Shown here: piece by piece, positions 9,249-17,469 of the stretch
How the letters are laid out: every line of letters starts with the position of its first letter
Numbering within the stretch: the first letter of the stretch is position 1
Assembly: GCF_900114995.1 (NCBI RefSeq)
Contig: NZ_FOUX01000001.1
Location: 2,232,001 to 2,296,000, forward strand
Length of the DNA: 64,000 bases
Reading direction: 5' to 3'
Source of the DNA: Chitinophaga sp. YR627
Lineage (GTDB): Bacteria; Bacteroidota; Bacteroidia; Chitinophagales; Chitinophagaceae
Position numbers and translations under genes: made by a program
Notes under the pieces: model-generated
The model's input: only the letters and a program-made list of their open reading frames with translations
Database searches by the model: none
Told to the model about the DNA's origin: nothing

Positions 9249-9977
9249 ATGAAAAAGGGACTTTTCGTTATTATTGGCTTGCTTGGTTGTCTGTTCGCCA
9301 ACGCGCAGAGAAGAGAAACAAGCCTTTATATCCCTCTGATCGATTCCCCCGAAGTAGCACAACTGAAAGTAGTATTGGTGGAGCTTGCCATGCAGAACCC
9401 CGGACTGAAAGTGCATGATGCAAAACTGAAAGTGAATAAGTACGAGACCAACAAAGCAAAAGCAGGATGGCTCAATATGTTACAGGCATCCGGTAACCTC
9501 AACGAGTACACACTGAAGAACAACAGTAACAACGCTACGTTCTTTCCGAGGTACAACTTCTCGCTGACAGTACCTATTGGTAGTCTGATCTCTATCCCTA
9601 ATGATGTGAAGATCGCCAGGGCTGAGAAGAAAGTGATCATCAATATGAAAGAGGAAGACAAACTGAAACTAAAAGCAGATGTACTGAATGCATACGAACT
9701 GTATGCTGCCAACAAAAAAATGATGGAGCTTTCTGTACCGCTGCTGGAGGATGTGTACAATCACTACAAACAAACAGAGGAAAAATTCTCTGCCGGAGAT
9801 AAAGATGTAAGTGTAGAAACACTGAACATCGCTTACAGAAGCTACAATGAGGAGATGGTGAGAAAGGTGATGCTGGAGAGAGATATCAGACAGGCAAAGA
9901 TCGAAATTGAAAAACTGATCGGTATAAGCTTTGAAGAAGCTGTTTTACAGGCACAGGCACGCACCTTCAGTAAATAA
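9249..9977 (+). CDS. half-size TolC-like outer-membrane protein
   Basis: 242 residues with a signal peptide (cleavage near FANA|QR) and long alternating heptad-like helices, resembling a single outer-membrane-efflux (OEP) repeat: KADVLNAYELYAANKKMMELS and the stretch EKFSAGDKDVSVETLNIAYRS are typical of TolC helices. Full TolC-type channels have two such repeats (about 420-480 residues), so this protein is about half length with clean ends and no sign of a frameshift. It sits six bases after the polymerase and 15 before the next gene. Since no Wza-type exporter is visible, an oligomer of this protein could serve as the outer-membrane part of polysaccharide export; that is inference. Confidence 0.7.
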   Translation: MKKGLFVIIGLLGCLFANAQRRETSLYIPLIDSPEVAQLKVVLVELAMQNPGLKVHDAKLKVNKYETNKAKAGWLNMLQASGNLNEYTLKNNSNNATFFPRYNFSLTVPIGSLISIPNDVKIARAEKKVIINMKEEDKLKLKADVLNAYELYAANKKMMELSVPLLEDVYNHYKQTEEKFSAGDKDVSVETLNIAYRSYNEEMVRKVMLERDIRQAKIEIEKLIGISFEEAVLQAQARTFSK

Positions 9978-9992
9978 GCGTAATTCCCGACA

Positions 9993-11672
9993 ATGAGATA
10001 TTATTTTCAAAAACACTACCCGGTTATTGCCACACTACTGTTCCTGACAGTAGTGCTGGCAGTTGCCTGTCGCCAGGTACTGGCGCATACGGGTGGCCAT
10101 TTCTGTTACCCGCTGGACGATACTTTCATTCACATGGCGATCGCAAAGAATTTTGCATTGCATGGCGTATGGGGTATCAATGCACAGGAGTTCAGTGCAG
10201 CCAGTTCTTCCCCTTTGTATACCCTGATACTGGCCGCCTTTTTTAAAGCTGGTATCAACAGCATCTGGATGCCTTTTTACATCAACGTATGTTTTGCATT
10301 CCTGCTGGTTTATATGACAGATCGCTTATTACAGCGCTTCAGTCTGAGTGCGCCGGTAAGATGTATTACCCTGCTCGCCCTCGTTATCCTGATACCCATT
10401 CCGGTAATGGTGGCCAGCGGTATGGAACATATGCTGCATGCCTTTCTGGCTATTTGGATGTTGTATCTGTCCGTTCCGTTCCTGCAGCCTGATAATACAA
10501 CCCGTAACCAGGTATTGCTGCTTTCACTGATATCCGGACTGGCCATACTGGCACGTTTCGAATCCCTCTTCCTGCTGGCAGGTGTGGTGGTAGCGGGTAT
10601 CTATAACAGACGCTGGCAACAGACAGGTGTTGTACTTGTATTATCGCTGGTACCGCTGATCATCTTCGGTTATATTTCCGTACAGCATGGTGGTTATTTC
10701 CTGCCCAACTCAGTATTGCTTAAAGCCAGTAAACTGACAGGCGGTGGTTCCCAGCTGATGAGCAGTATACAGGAGATCCTGATCTATAAACTGCTTTACG
10801 GGAATAATACCATGGTTAACATCTTTACGAACCGTTATTATCCCGAAGGTTCTTCTTCTCTTTCCGGTACGACTGTAGTAAGGTTGTTGCTGATCATCCC
10901 TGCGTTGATACTGGTACTCCGTCCGAATGCAGACAATGTCAATACAATCGGTAAAGTGAAACAACTGGCGTGTATTCCGCTGGTGAACACTTTCCTGCAT
11001 ATGGCACTGGCGGCAGTTGGCTGGCTGTTCCGTTATGAGGCGTATCTCGTGGCACTGGACCTGACAGTTGTAGCGATCCTGTTATACTACTTCGTATTAC
11101 AACTAAAGAACGCCGCAAGAACCTACTCACTGCTGGAAAAGGCAGTCGGTGCATTTCTGTTATTATTCCTCTGTGCACCTTTACCATTCAGGGCGCTGGG
11201 TGCTTTTCATAATCTACCGGCAGCAGCAGGTAACATCTATGAGCAGCAGTTCCAGATGGGTACATTCCTGCACAGCAGTTATCAGCATACAGCGATCGCA
11301 GCGAATGATGTAGGCGCAGTCAGTTATCTATCCAATAATAAAATACTGGACCTCTGGGGTCTGGGCAATAATGAAGTCGCCGCGGGAAAGCTGCATGGAC
11401 AGTATTCTCCGGAGTTCTTACAACAATTCAGCGAAAAGGAAAAAGTGAAGATAGCGGTCGTATACGATACCTGGTTTGACAGCAAGCTGCTGCAACAATG
11501 GAAGAAAGTAGCCTCCTGGAAGATCACGAATAATGTGATCTGTGGAGGAGATGAAGTATTCTTTTATGCAGTAGATCCTGCGGAGGCCACTTCGCTATAC
11601 AACAAACTGGCGGCATATAAACCATTGCTGCCACCAAGCGTAACAGTCACCTATTATCCCATTGAGCAATAA
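9993..11672 (+). CDS. GT-C type integral membrane glycosyltransferase (putative)
   Basis: 559 residues with about ten to twelve membrane helices and a soluble C-terminal part. The first outside loop carries YPLDDTFIHMAIAKNF (Asp42-Asp43) and then SSSPLYTLIL, the arrangement found in GT-C enzymes, where an acidic pair in the first loop coordinates the lipid-phosphate sugar donor. The C-terminal part contains DLWGLGNNEV and KVKIAVVYDTWF, also seen in bacterial PMT/ArnT-like and DUF2029-like proteins. A sugar transferred from a polyprenyl carrier to the growing polysaccharide is the likely reaction. Its stop codon overlaps the start of the next gene, so translation is probably coupled. Confidence 0.65.
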   Translation: MRYYFQKHYPVIATLLFLTVVLAVACRQVLAHTGGHFCYPLDDTFIHMAIAKNFALHGVWGINAQEFSAASSSPLYTLILAAFFKAGINSIWMPFYINVCFAFLLVYMTDRLLQRFSLSAPVRCITLLALVILIPIPVMVASGMEHMLHAFLAIWMLYLSVPFLQPDNTTRNQVLLLSLISGLAILARFESLFLLAGVVVAGIYNRRWQQTGVVLVLSLVPLIIFGYISVQHGGYFLPNSVLLKASKLTGGGSQLMSSIQEILIYKLLYGNNTMVNIFTNRYYPEGSSSLSGTTVVRLLLIIPALILVLRPNADNVNTIGKVKQLACIPLVNTFLHMALAAVGWLFRYEAYLVALDLTVVAILLYYFVLQLKNAARTYSLLEKAVGAFLLLFLCAPLPFRALGAFHNLPAAAGNIYEQQFQMGTFLHSSYQHTAIAANDVGAVSYLSNNKILDLWGLGNNEVAAGKLHGQYSPEFLQQFSEKEKVKIAVVYDTWFDSKLLQQWKKVASWKITNNVICGGDEVFFYAVDPAEATSLYNKLAAYKPLLPPSVTVTYYPIEQ

Positions 11673-12832
11673 TGCAAACACAGCCAAATTATATTAAAAG
11701 TCTGGACGGCATCCGTGCCATCGCCATATTACTGGTAATGGCTTTCCATTTCGGTATCATCCGCTTTGGCTGGATGGGTGTACAGCTTTTCTTTGTGCTG
11801 TCGGGATTTCTTATCAGCAGTATCTTACTGAAAGAGAAAGAAAGACCGGCCCCATTACCCCAACGCCTCAAAAAATTCTGGATCAGGAGAAGCCTGCGCA
11901 TCTTCCCGCTGTATTACATCTATCTCACCGTATTTGTAATTATCTGCCTCTTTACGGCTTTTCCTCCCGGATATTTCCACGACCTGCCCTATTTATATTC
12001 CTATACTTTCAACCTGACCAGGATTGCGAACAGCTGGCATGAAAGCCCTGTATACACGCATTTCTGGTCGCTATGTGTAGAAGAGCAGTTTTACCTGTTC
12101 TTCCCATTTGTCATCTTCCTGCTGTCCCGATCTTCACTACGCGCCTTACTGGTAGCGGTGCTGATAGCAGGCCCTGTTTTCCGCTGGTCATTTGGTAATT
12201 ACCTGGCGCAAATCGGTAAGACCACTTTTGAGGTTTTCGACGTCATTTACTGGTTTCCCTTCAGTCACCTGGATGCCTTCTTCACCGGAATGGCGATTCC
12301 GCTATTAAGTCTGAAAGACCGTATCAAACGTCCGGAATGGCTGTTTGTGCTGGGTTGTGCCCTTGCCCTGTTTGCCGGACTGACTAACTACTTTACTGAA
12401 AGTCACGGTCATTCTCTGCCTACTTCCATGGGTTACAATTTTGGTGATATCAACAGCTATCAGCATGTATGGTATTATACTGTGCTGAATCTCTGTGCTG
12501 CCTCACTGATCCTGCTGCTGGTTTCCAGCTATAGCAGCTTTGCAGGCAATTTTATAAAAAGGATACTGGAGAACAACATCCTGGTTTCCATCGGGAAGGT
12601 CTCCTACGGTATGTACATTTTGCATTGGGTCATACAAACGCAGCTGGTAGAAAGATGGATCCCTGTCAGCGAAAGCAACAAGTACTGGTTATTCCTCGTG
12701 GATATTCCGATCGTATATGCTTTTGCGCTACTCAGCTTTCACCTGATAGAACAACGATTTATTCAACTTAAAGATAAGTTCACTACCGGCAACACACCGG
12801 TAAAGGCAAGCACACTGAGTACAAAACACTAA
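11672..12832 (+). CDS. OafA-like membrane acyltransferase, family 3
   Basis: 386 residues and around ten membrane segments. The N-terminus reads SLDGIRAIAILLVMAFHFG, with GWMGVQLFFVLSGFLIS following: the canonical OafA/NodX-type acyltransferase-3 signature including the FH catalytic His. An Arg-rich cytoplasmic turn (KKFWIRRSLRIFPLYY) follows, as usual. The start ATG overlaps the stop of the GT-C gene (TAATG). It is the second acyltransferase of the operon and belongs to a different branch from the one at 6582, so the polymer may carry two acyl decorations, or one of the two may act on a precursor. Confidence 0.87.
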   Translation: MQTQPNYIKSLDGIRAIAILLVMAFHFGIIRFGWMGVQLFFVLSGFLISSILLKEKERPAPLPQRLKKFWIRRSLRIFPLYYIYLTVFVIICLFTAFPPGYFHDLPYLYSYTFNLTRIANSWHESPVYTHFWSLCVEEQFYLFFPFVIFLLSRSSLRALLVAVLIAGPVFRWSFGNYLAQIGKTTFEVFDVIYWFPFSHLDAFFTGMAIPLLSLKDRIKRPEWLFVLGCALALFAGLTNYFTESHGHSLPTSMGYNFGDINSYQHVWYYTVLNLCAASLILLLVSSYSSFAGNFIKRILENNILVSIGKVSYGMYILHWVIQTQLVERWIPVSESNKYWLFLVDIPIVYAFALLSFHLIEQRFIQLKDKFTTGNTPVKASTLSTKH

Positions 12833-13618
12833 ATGATGAAACGAGTATTAATCCTGGCCCTGTTGATTGTCCTGACAATGGCAGGCGCCCCTGGTCCCCT
12901 GGGCGATTTCAGGGAGATCACAGTCCCGACCGATGAATGGCACAAAGTGCCGGCTTTACTGCACGTTCCGCAGGGAAGTGCAAAGGAAAAATATCCACTG
13001 ATCATCTGCTTTCATGGCAGAAGTATTGCAGGTCACGACATTTCCAAACTCTTCCGGGAAGGCATTCCCCGTCAGATTAAGGAAGGCCGTAAAATTCAGG
13101 CGGTTAATAAAACAGATGGTAAGCTGTACAAATTTGTCGTACTGGCGCCACTTGCAGAGAGCTGGGGTATCAATCCGCCACAGCTGGAGTTTATTCTGAA
13201 TGATGTACTGAAGAAGTATCCCATCGATTCTTCGCGCATTTACCTGACAGGGTACAGCGCAGGCGGATGGTGTACACTGATGTCCATGACAGATACCAAA
13301 CACCTGACATCCCGTATCGCAGCCACTGTACCTATGTCTCCGGCCCCGATGTATCCGGAAAATTACGGTAAGTTCAAACTGGTAACTGATGCAGGCGTAC
13401 ATGCATGGTACTTTGCAGGCACTGCGGAGCCGCAATTTCTCGAAAACAGCCAGCGATGCATAGATAGTACCAACCACTATCAGAAAGGGCTTGTAAAGCT
13501 CACAAAACACGATAAAGGGCATACTGGCTGGCATGAGTTCTATGACCCTGCTTACAGGGACAGTATTGACAACATGAGCATCTATGAATGGATGCTGCAA
13601 TTCAAGCGTAAAAAATGA
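12833..13618 (+). CDS. secreted alpha/beta-hydrolase, PHB-depolymerase/esterase type
   Basis: 261 residues with an N-terminal signal peptide (MMKRVLILALLIVLTMAGAPG). An oxyanion-loop motif CFHGRS follows the first strands, and the nucleophile elbow is GYSAGG with Ser142. A late His (HTGWHEFYD) can close the triad. This is the pattern of the LpqC/feruloyl-esterase-like family of carbohydrate esterases. It starts directly after the stop of the acyltransferase with no gap, which suggests it trims acyl groups that the neighbouring acyltransferases add, or acts on the exported polymer. Substrate unknown. Confidence 0.75.
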   Translation: MMKRVLILALLIVLTMAGAPGPLGDFREITVPTDEWHKVPALLHVPQGSAKEKYPLIICFHGRSIAGHDISKLFREGIPRQIKEGRKIQAVNKTDGKLYKFVVLAPLAESWGINPPQLEFILNDVLKKYPIDSSRIYLTGYSAGGWCTLMSMTDTKHLTSRIAATVPMSPAPMYPENYGKFKLVTDAGVHAWYFAGTAEPQFLENSQRCIDSTNHYQKGLVKLTKHDKGHTGWHEFYDPAYRDSIDNMSIYEWMLQFKRKK

Positions 13619-14196
13619 ACAGAAGAAAAGCCATCGGTAGTCTGCTGCTGCTCTCCGGAGCCGGTGCAGCCGCCTGGGCGGGTATCAGACTGCGTAGTTT
13701 ATACGGCACTCCGGCATTGGACAAACTCCAGCTGGATGCTTACCGCGAACTGATCACCGAACTGGCGGAAACAATTATCCCTGCAACGGATACACCCGGC
13801 GCGAAAGCTGCAGGCATTACGCCCTTTATTATCAGGATGGTAAAAGACTGTACACCTAAAAAAGAACAGAACAGATTTATCGAAGGACTGGAAGAAGTTG
13901 ACACCTACGCAAGAAATCACTACCAACAGGCATTTGCACGTTGTACAGCGGAACAGCGGGAGGCCGTAGCCGCCCATTTTGAAAAAAGGGACAGACCCTA
14001 CAAGGGCATTGCAGGAAAGATCTCTCACAAAGTACTGGGAGATTCTTTCTTCGTTATCATGAAAAAGTATACGGTCATCGGTTATTGTACCTCTATGGAA
14101 GGCGCTACACACGGCCTTGCCTATGATTATGTACCAGGCCATTATACAGGATCAGTCGTACTTAAACCCGGGCAGAGAGCCTGGGCTACTGAATAA
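13615..14196 (+). CDS. gluconate 2-dehydrogenase subunit 3 family protein
   Basis: 193 residues with a Tat-like N-terminus (MNRRKAIGSLLLLSGAGAAA): twin Arg followed by a hydrophobic stretch. The body, with LITELAETIIPATDTPGAKAAG at about 42-63 and a terminal AYDYVPGHYTGS, matches the small subunit of periplasmic membrane-bound GMC dehydrogenases. It escorts the large FAD subunit through the Tat path and supports its activity. The gene overlaps the esterase stop by four bases (ATGA), so it is co-translated with the polysaccharide run. The partner large subunit is the GMC gene at 14336. No cytochrome c subunit gene is seen nearby. Confidence 0.82.
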   Translation: MNRRKAIGSLLLLSGAGAAAWAGIRLRSLYGTPALDKLQLDAYRELITELAETIIPATDTPGAKAAGITPFIIRMVKDCTPKKEQNRFIEGLEEVDTYARNHYQQAFARCTAEQREAVAAHFEKRDRPYKGIAGKISHKVLGDSFFVIMKKYTVIGYCTSMEGATHGLAYDYVPGHYTGSVVLKPGQRAWATE

Positions 14197-14335
14197 AAAG
14201 GAATTTAAAATTGTAATTATCCCTGCAAGTCTAAGAGAATAGCTGTAAACCTATACCGGTATCAGGGTCAATATTATGCTTAGTCGCCGGGAAGATTAAT
14301 TGCAACGAAAACGGGGACATGTAAACACCACGGTC

Positions 14336-16036
14336 ATGAATCTGAATACGAAAAGCGCACAGCTGCGCACGTATGATGCCATTGTCATAGGATCAGGCAT
14401 CAGCGGCGGCTGGGCGGCTAAAGAACTATGCCAGCAGGGGCTGAAAACCCTTGTACTTGAAAGAGGTCGCAACGTAGAACATGTAAAGGACTACCCGACT
14501 ACCCTGAAAATGCCCTGGGAATTTACCCATGGCGGCATGAACACAGAAAAAGACCGCGAAGAGGATCCGATCCAGAGCGCGGAGTATGACGAAGGAAACA
14601 GGCATTTTTTTGTACGCGATAAGGACCATCCTTATGTACAGGAAAAGCCCTTCCACTGGATCAGGGGCTATCAGGTTGGCGGACGTTCCCTTACCTGGGG
14701 ACGTCAGAGTTACCGGCTGAGTGACCTTGATTTTGAAGCCAACGGTAAAGACGGTCACGGTGTTGACTGGCCAATCCGTTATAAGGACCTGGCGCCCTGG
14801 TACAGTTATGTGGAGCAGTTTGCCGGTATCAGCGGACAAGCCGAAGGGCTTGCTCAGTTGCCGGACGGAGACTTCCTCCCTCCCATGGAAATGAATATCC
14901 TTGAGAAGCATTTCCGGGAACAGGTAAAACAACGTTTTGACGGACGTTGTGTGACCATCGGACGCGTCGCCAATCTTACCAGAGGCTGGAATGGACGTAC
15001 TCCTTGTCAGTACCGTAACCTGTGCAACCGGGGATGTCCTTTCGGTGGATATTTCAGCAGTAATGCGGCTACACTGCCGGCAGCTGCTGCCACAAGTAAT
15101 ATGACGCTCCGCCCCTTTTCTATCGTGGCAGAAATACTGTACGATAAGGAAAAAGGACGGGCCAGCGGTGTGAGAGTCATCGATGCAGAGACCAGAGAAG
15201 TGATCGATTTCTATGCGAAGATCATCTTCCTGAATGCCTCTACCATCGGATCGGCATCTATACTGCTGCAATCCACTTCAGCTGAATTCCCGCAGGGATT
15301 AGGCAACAACAATGACCTGGTAGGCAGACACCTCATGGATCATCACTTCAAGGTAGGCGCTATGGGCGATTACCATGGAATGGAAGACCGCTATTATGAA
15401 GGAAGAAGGCCGACAGGTATCTATATACCCCGCTTCCGTAATCTGGACGCAGCATCGTCCAAAAGCGATTACGTACGCGGTTTTGGTTACCAGGGATACG
15501 GAGAACGCGAAGGCTGGATGTATACAGGTCTTACAGAAGATGGGTTCGGAAAGTCATTCAAAGAAAAATTCACCCGTCCCGGTAAATGGGCCTTCTGGCT
15601 GGGCGCCTGGGGAGAAACACTGCCTTACGCCGACAACCGGGTGACACTGGATCCGACACTGAAAGATAAATGGGGACTACCGCAGGCGAAGATCGCTTTC
15701 AGTATCCGAGACAATGAAAAAGCGATGCGGAAGGATATGCAGACAAGTGCCATGGAAATGCTGGAAGCAGGTGGATTCTCCAATATTTCAGGGTTTGACT
15801 ATAACTATGTCGGAGGTGAATGTGTGCACGAAATGGGGACGGCGCGTATGGGATATGATCCGAAAACATCTGTGCTCAACCGAAATAACCAGCTGCATGA
15901 TGTAAAGAATGTCTTTATCACAGATGGCAGCTGTATGACCTCTTCTGCATGTCAGAACCCTTCGCTGACTTATATGGCGTTGACAGCAAGAGCCTGTGAT
16001 TTTGCCGTGAAAGCGCTGAAAGCAGGGAATATTTAA
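14336..16036 (+). CDS. GMC family FAD-dependent oxidoreductase (large subunit)
   Basis: I place the start at ATG 14336 (566 residues) because the Rossmann motif VIGSGISGG then falls at residues 18-26; an upstream TTG at 14300 would add 12 unconserved residues. A Cys-rich stretch CQYRNLCNRGCPFGG, seen in dehydrogenase-type members, occurs around residues 223-237. The active-site pair is His498 in GGECVHEMGTARMG and Asn541 in ACQNPSLTYMA. The family oxidises a primary or secondary alcohol of sugars such as gluconate, passing electrons to a cytochrome. It has no signal peptide of its own and fits export with the Tat-bearing subunit 3 encoded upstream. The 139-base gap to that gene shows nothing else. 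Confidence 0.88.
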   Translation: MNLNTKSAQLRTYDAIVIGSGISGGWAAKELCQQGLKTLVLERGRNVEHVKDYPTTLKMPWEFTHGGMNTEKDREEDPIQSAEYDEGNRHFFVRDKDHPYVQEKPFHWIRGYQVGGRSLTWGRQSYRLSDLDFEANGKDGHGVDWPIRYKDLAPWYSYVEQFAGISGQAEGLAQLPDGDFLPPMEMNILEKHFREQVKQRFDGRCVTIGRVANLTRGWNGRTPCQYRNLCNRGCPFGGYFSSNAATLPAAAATSNMTLRPFSIVAEILYDKEKGRASGVRVIDAETREVIDFYAKIIFLNASTIGSASILLQSTSAEFPQGLGNNNDLVGRHLMDHHFKVGAMGDYHGMEDRYYEGRRPTGIYIPRFRNLDAASSKSDYVRGFGYQGYGEREGWMYTGLTEDGFGKSFKEKFTRPGKWAFWLGAWGETLPYADNRVTLDPTLKDKWGLPQAKIAFSIRDNEKAMRKDMQTSAMEMLEAGGFSNISGFDYNYVGGECVHEMGTARMGYDPKTSVLNRNNQLHDVKNVFITDGSCMTSSACQNPSLTYMALTARACDFAVKALKAGNI

Positions 16037-16073
16037 GAACGTAACTACTTATTGATAAACCGCCCACAAGCAC

Positions 16074-16113
16074 GAAAAATGAAGGTGTATCATACTGATA
16101 CACCTTCTGCTTT
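16074..16113. terminator. bidirectional intrinsic terminator
   Basis: Twelve-base perfect stem GAAGGTGTATCA (16081-16092) with loop TAC and its complement at 16096-16107, preceded by A-rich and followed by T-rich sequence. It lies between the convergent GMC and 16118 genes. Confidence 0.75.
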
Positions 16114-16117
16114 TATA

Positions 16118-16693
16118 CTAATTACGATCTTTACCTTGTCTGATCCAGTCAATATACCAGTCCTCCCCAATATGCGTAGCAGCGATCTTCATATCATAAC
16201 CGGCTTTGGTGAAGGTAGACTTAAACACACAGTGACCGCCTCTCTTGATACCGCCAAAATAACGGGCAAAGTAGTAACCTGCAACGTTCCTGCGTAATTT
16301 CAACTCTTCTTTCACTGCATCCGGATTTTCACCGTAGTATTTATCTTCGATCTTCTCCAGGCTGAAGCCATTTTTACTGATGTCTTTACGGATACCATTG
16401 AACCATTTTTTCTCAGCGTTCAGATAATCTTCAGAAAAGACATCGATGGATTTAATGTAAGCCATGTAAGCATCCGCTTCGGCATCTTTGACGCTCTTAA
16501 TGGTATCTCCGCTCAGGACAAAACATTCTTTGTAGCTGTACATCTTTTCTGCGGAGGGTTTTACCTCCAGCAGTTTGTACATCTTCTCCATCTTGTCTGT
16601 ATCCTGTTTGTATTTACCCTGTGCAAAGCCACAGGTAGCAGCGCCCATTGCAAGTACAAGCAGGGCAGCTTTCGGGAAATTCAGTCTGATCAT
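16118..16693 (-). CDS. secreted protein of unknown function
   Basis: 191 residues with a clear signal peptide (hydrophobic core ALLVLAMGAATCGFAQ). The mature part is charged, with Lys- and Tyr-rich helices and the phrase AGYYFARYFGGIKRGGHC near the C-terminus, followed by a short WYIDWIRQGK tail. I do not recognise a domain. It lies six bases downstream of another secreted gene on the same strand, so the two form a small operon ending in the terminator at 16081-16107. No lipobox is present; a periplasmic location is likely. Confidence 0.7.
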   Translation of the reverse strand: MIRLNFPKAALLVLAMGAATCGFAQGKYKQDTDKMEKMYKLLEVKPSAEKMYSYKECFVLSGDTIKSVKDAEADAYMAYIKSIDVFSEDYLNAEKKWFNGIRKDISKNGFSLEKIEDKYYGENPDAVKEELKLRRNVAGYYFARYFGGIKRGGHCVFKSTFTKAGYDMKIAATHIGEDWYIDWIRQGKDRN

Positions 16694-16699
16694 GGTGTA

Positions 16700-17188
16700 T
16701 TAAGGTTTTTTCTTCTTTAGTTCGAGTGCTGCGGACGCAGTAGAGTCAGATCCGTCTCTGAATTCACCACGGATCACAAGCGTGTTTTTAGCCTGTTTAA
16801 CGATCTCAAATGGCGTCGGATCAAAGCCATCTGCATCACTGATCACCAGGTAGGTTTTTCCGGCGCCAGGCCCCCCTGCTTTGCCGTTTCTGATCTTCCA
16901 TCTGATCGCCCGTTCCTGTTTGTTTTTACAGTCTTTCTCCTGTTGACCAACGGTGTATTTACCTGTACCATCGGCATTGAGTTCGTACACCATATCTATA
17001 GCACAGGCGTCCACCTCATCAGCGAATTGTCTGGATGATCTGCCATCTCTGTTAATGTCTACAGGATCGTCAAAGGTCAGGGATTTGAAAATGTAATGTC
17101 CGGGAACAGCTTCTTTGTCAACCGATTGTGCCGTACATGGCAATGAAAGGAGTCCACACAGGACTGTTAAGGGGAATAGGTATTTCAT
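16700..17188 (-). CDS. secreted lipocalin-like protein of unknown function
   Basis: I place the start at 17188 (MKYLFPLTVLCGLL…), which begins a proper signal peptide; the longer frame from 17221 adds eleven polar residues before it. The mature part (about 140 residues) has DACAIDMVYELNADGTGKY and a second Cys in EKDCKN, followed by a short W-containing strand. This cysteine-plus-NADGT pattern resembles the lipocalin-like domains common in Bacteroidota secreted proteins, where the pair forms a disulfide. Function unknown. First gene of a two-gene unit with the 16118 gene. Confidence 0.65.
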   Translation of the reverse strand: MKYLFPLTVLCGLLSLPCTAQSVDKEAVPGHYIFKSLTFDDPVDINRDGRSSRQFADEVDACAIDMVYELNADGTGKYTVGQQEKDCKNKQERAIRWKIRNGKAGGPGAGKTYLVISDADGFDPTPFEIVKQAKNTLVIRGEFRDGSDSTASAALELKKKKP

Positions 17189-17352
17189 GATATAGGGTAT
17201 TGTCCTCTCTTTGTCTGGCATTAGTTTTACTATAGTTCTACTTCGTTCATCCTTCGTTATGTAATGAAGGATGAATGTTAAATGACTATAGTGTAAGCCT
17301 TATTTATTAACTAAGCCGCAAGATAACAGATATATATCACATATCTAAAATA

Positions 17353-17382
17353 TGAGTATAAGACATTAAGTACTTATACTCA
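17353..17382. repeat. short inverted repeat upstream of the secreted pair
   Basis: Perfect ten-base arms TGAGTATAAG and CTTATACTCA around a ten-base spacer. It lies about 165 bases before the 17188 start, in an AT-rich gap. It could be an operator or a weak hairpin; nothing else is visible in the gap. Confidence 0.4.
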
Positions 17383-17413
17383 ACAGTGCTGATACAGAGA
17401 TACTGTAAAACAG

Positions 17414-17444
17414 AAAGGCCGTACACCAATGGTGAACGGCCTTT
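17414..17444 (-). terminator. intrinsic terminator of metK
   Basis: AAAGGCCGT (17414-17422) pairs with ACGGCCTTT (17436-17444), and an inner CACC pairs with GGTG. It starts 26 bases after the metK stop on the minus strand. Confidence 0.7.
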
Positions 17445-17469
17445 CCTATAATTTGTACATTATGACTGA

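Noticed and set aside
14300..14335. TTG start twelve codons before the GMC gene's ATG
   Set aside because: The extension is polar and unconserved, and the Rossmann motif fits the usual distance from ATG 14336.
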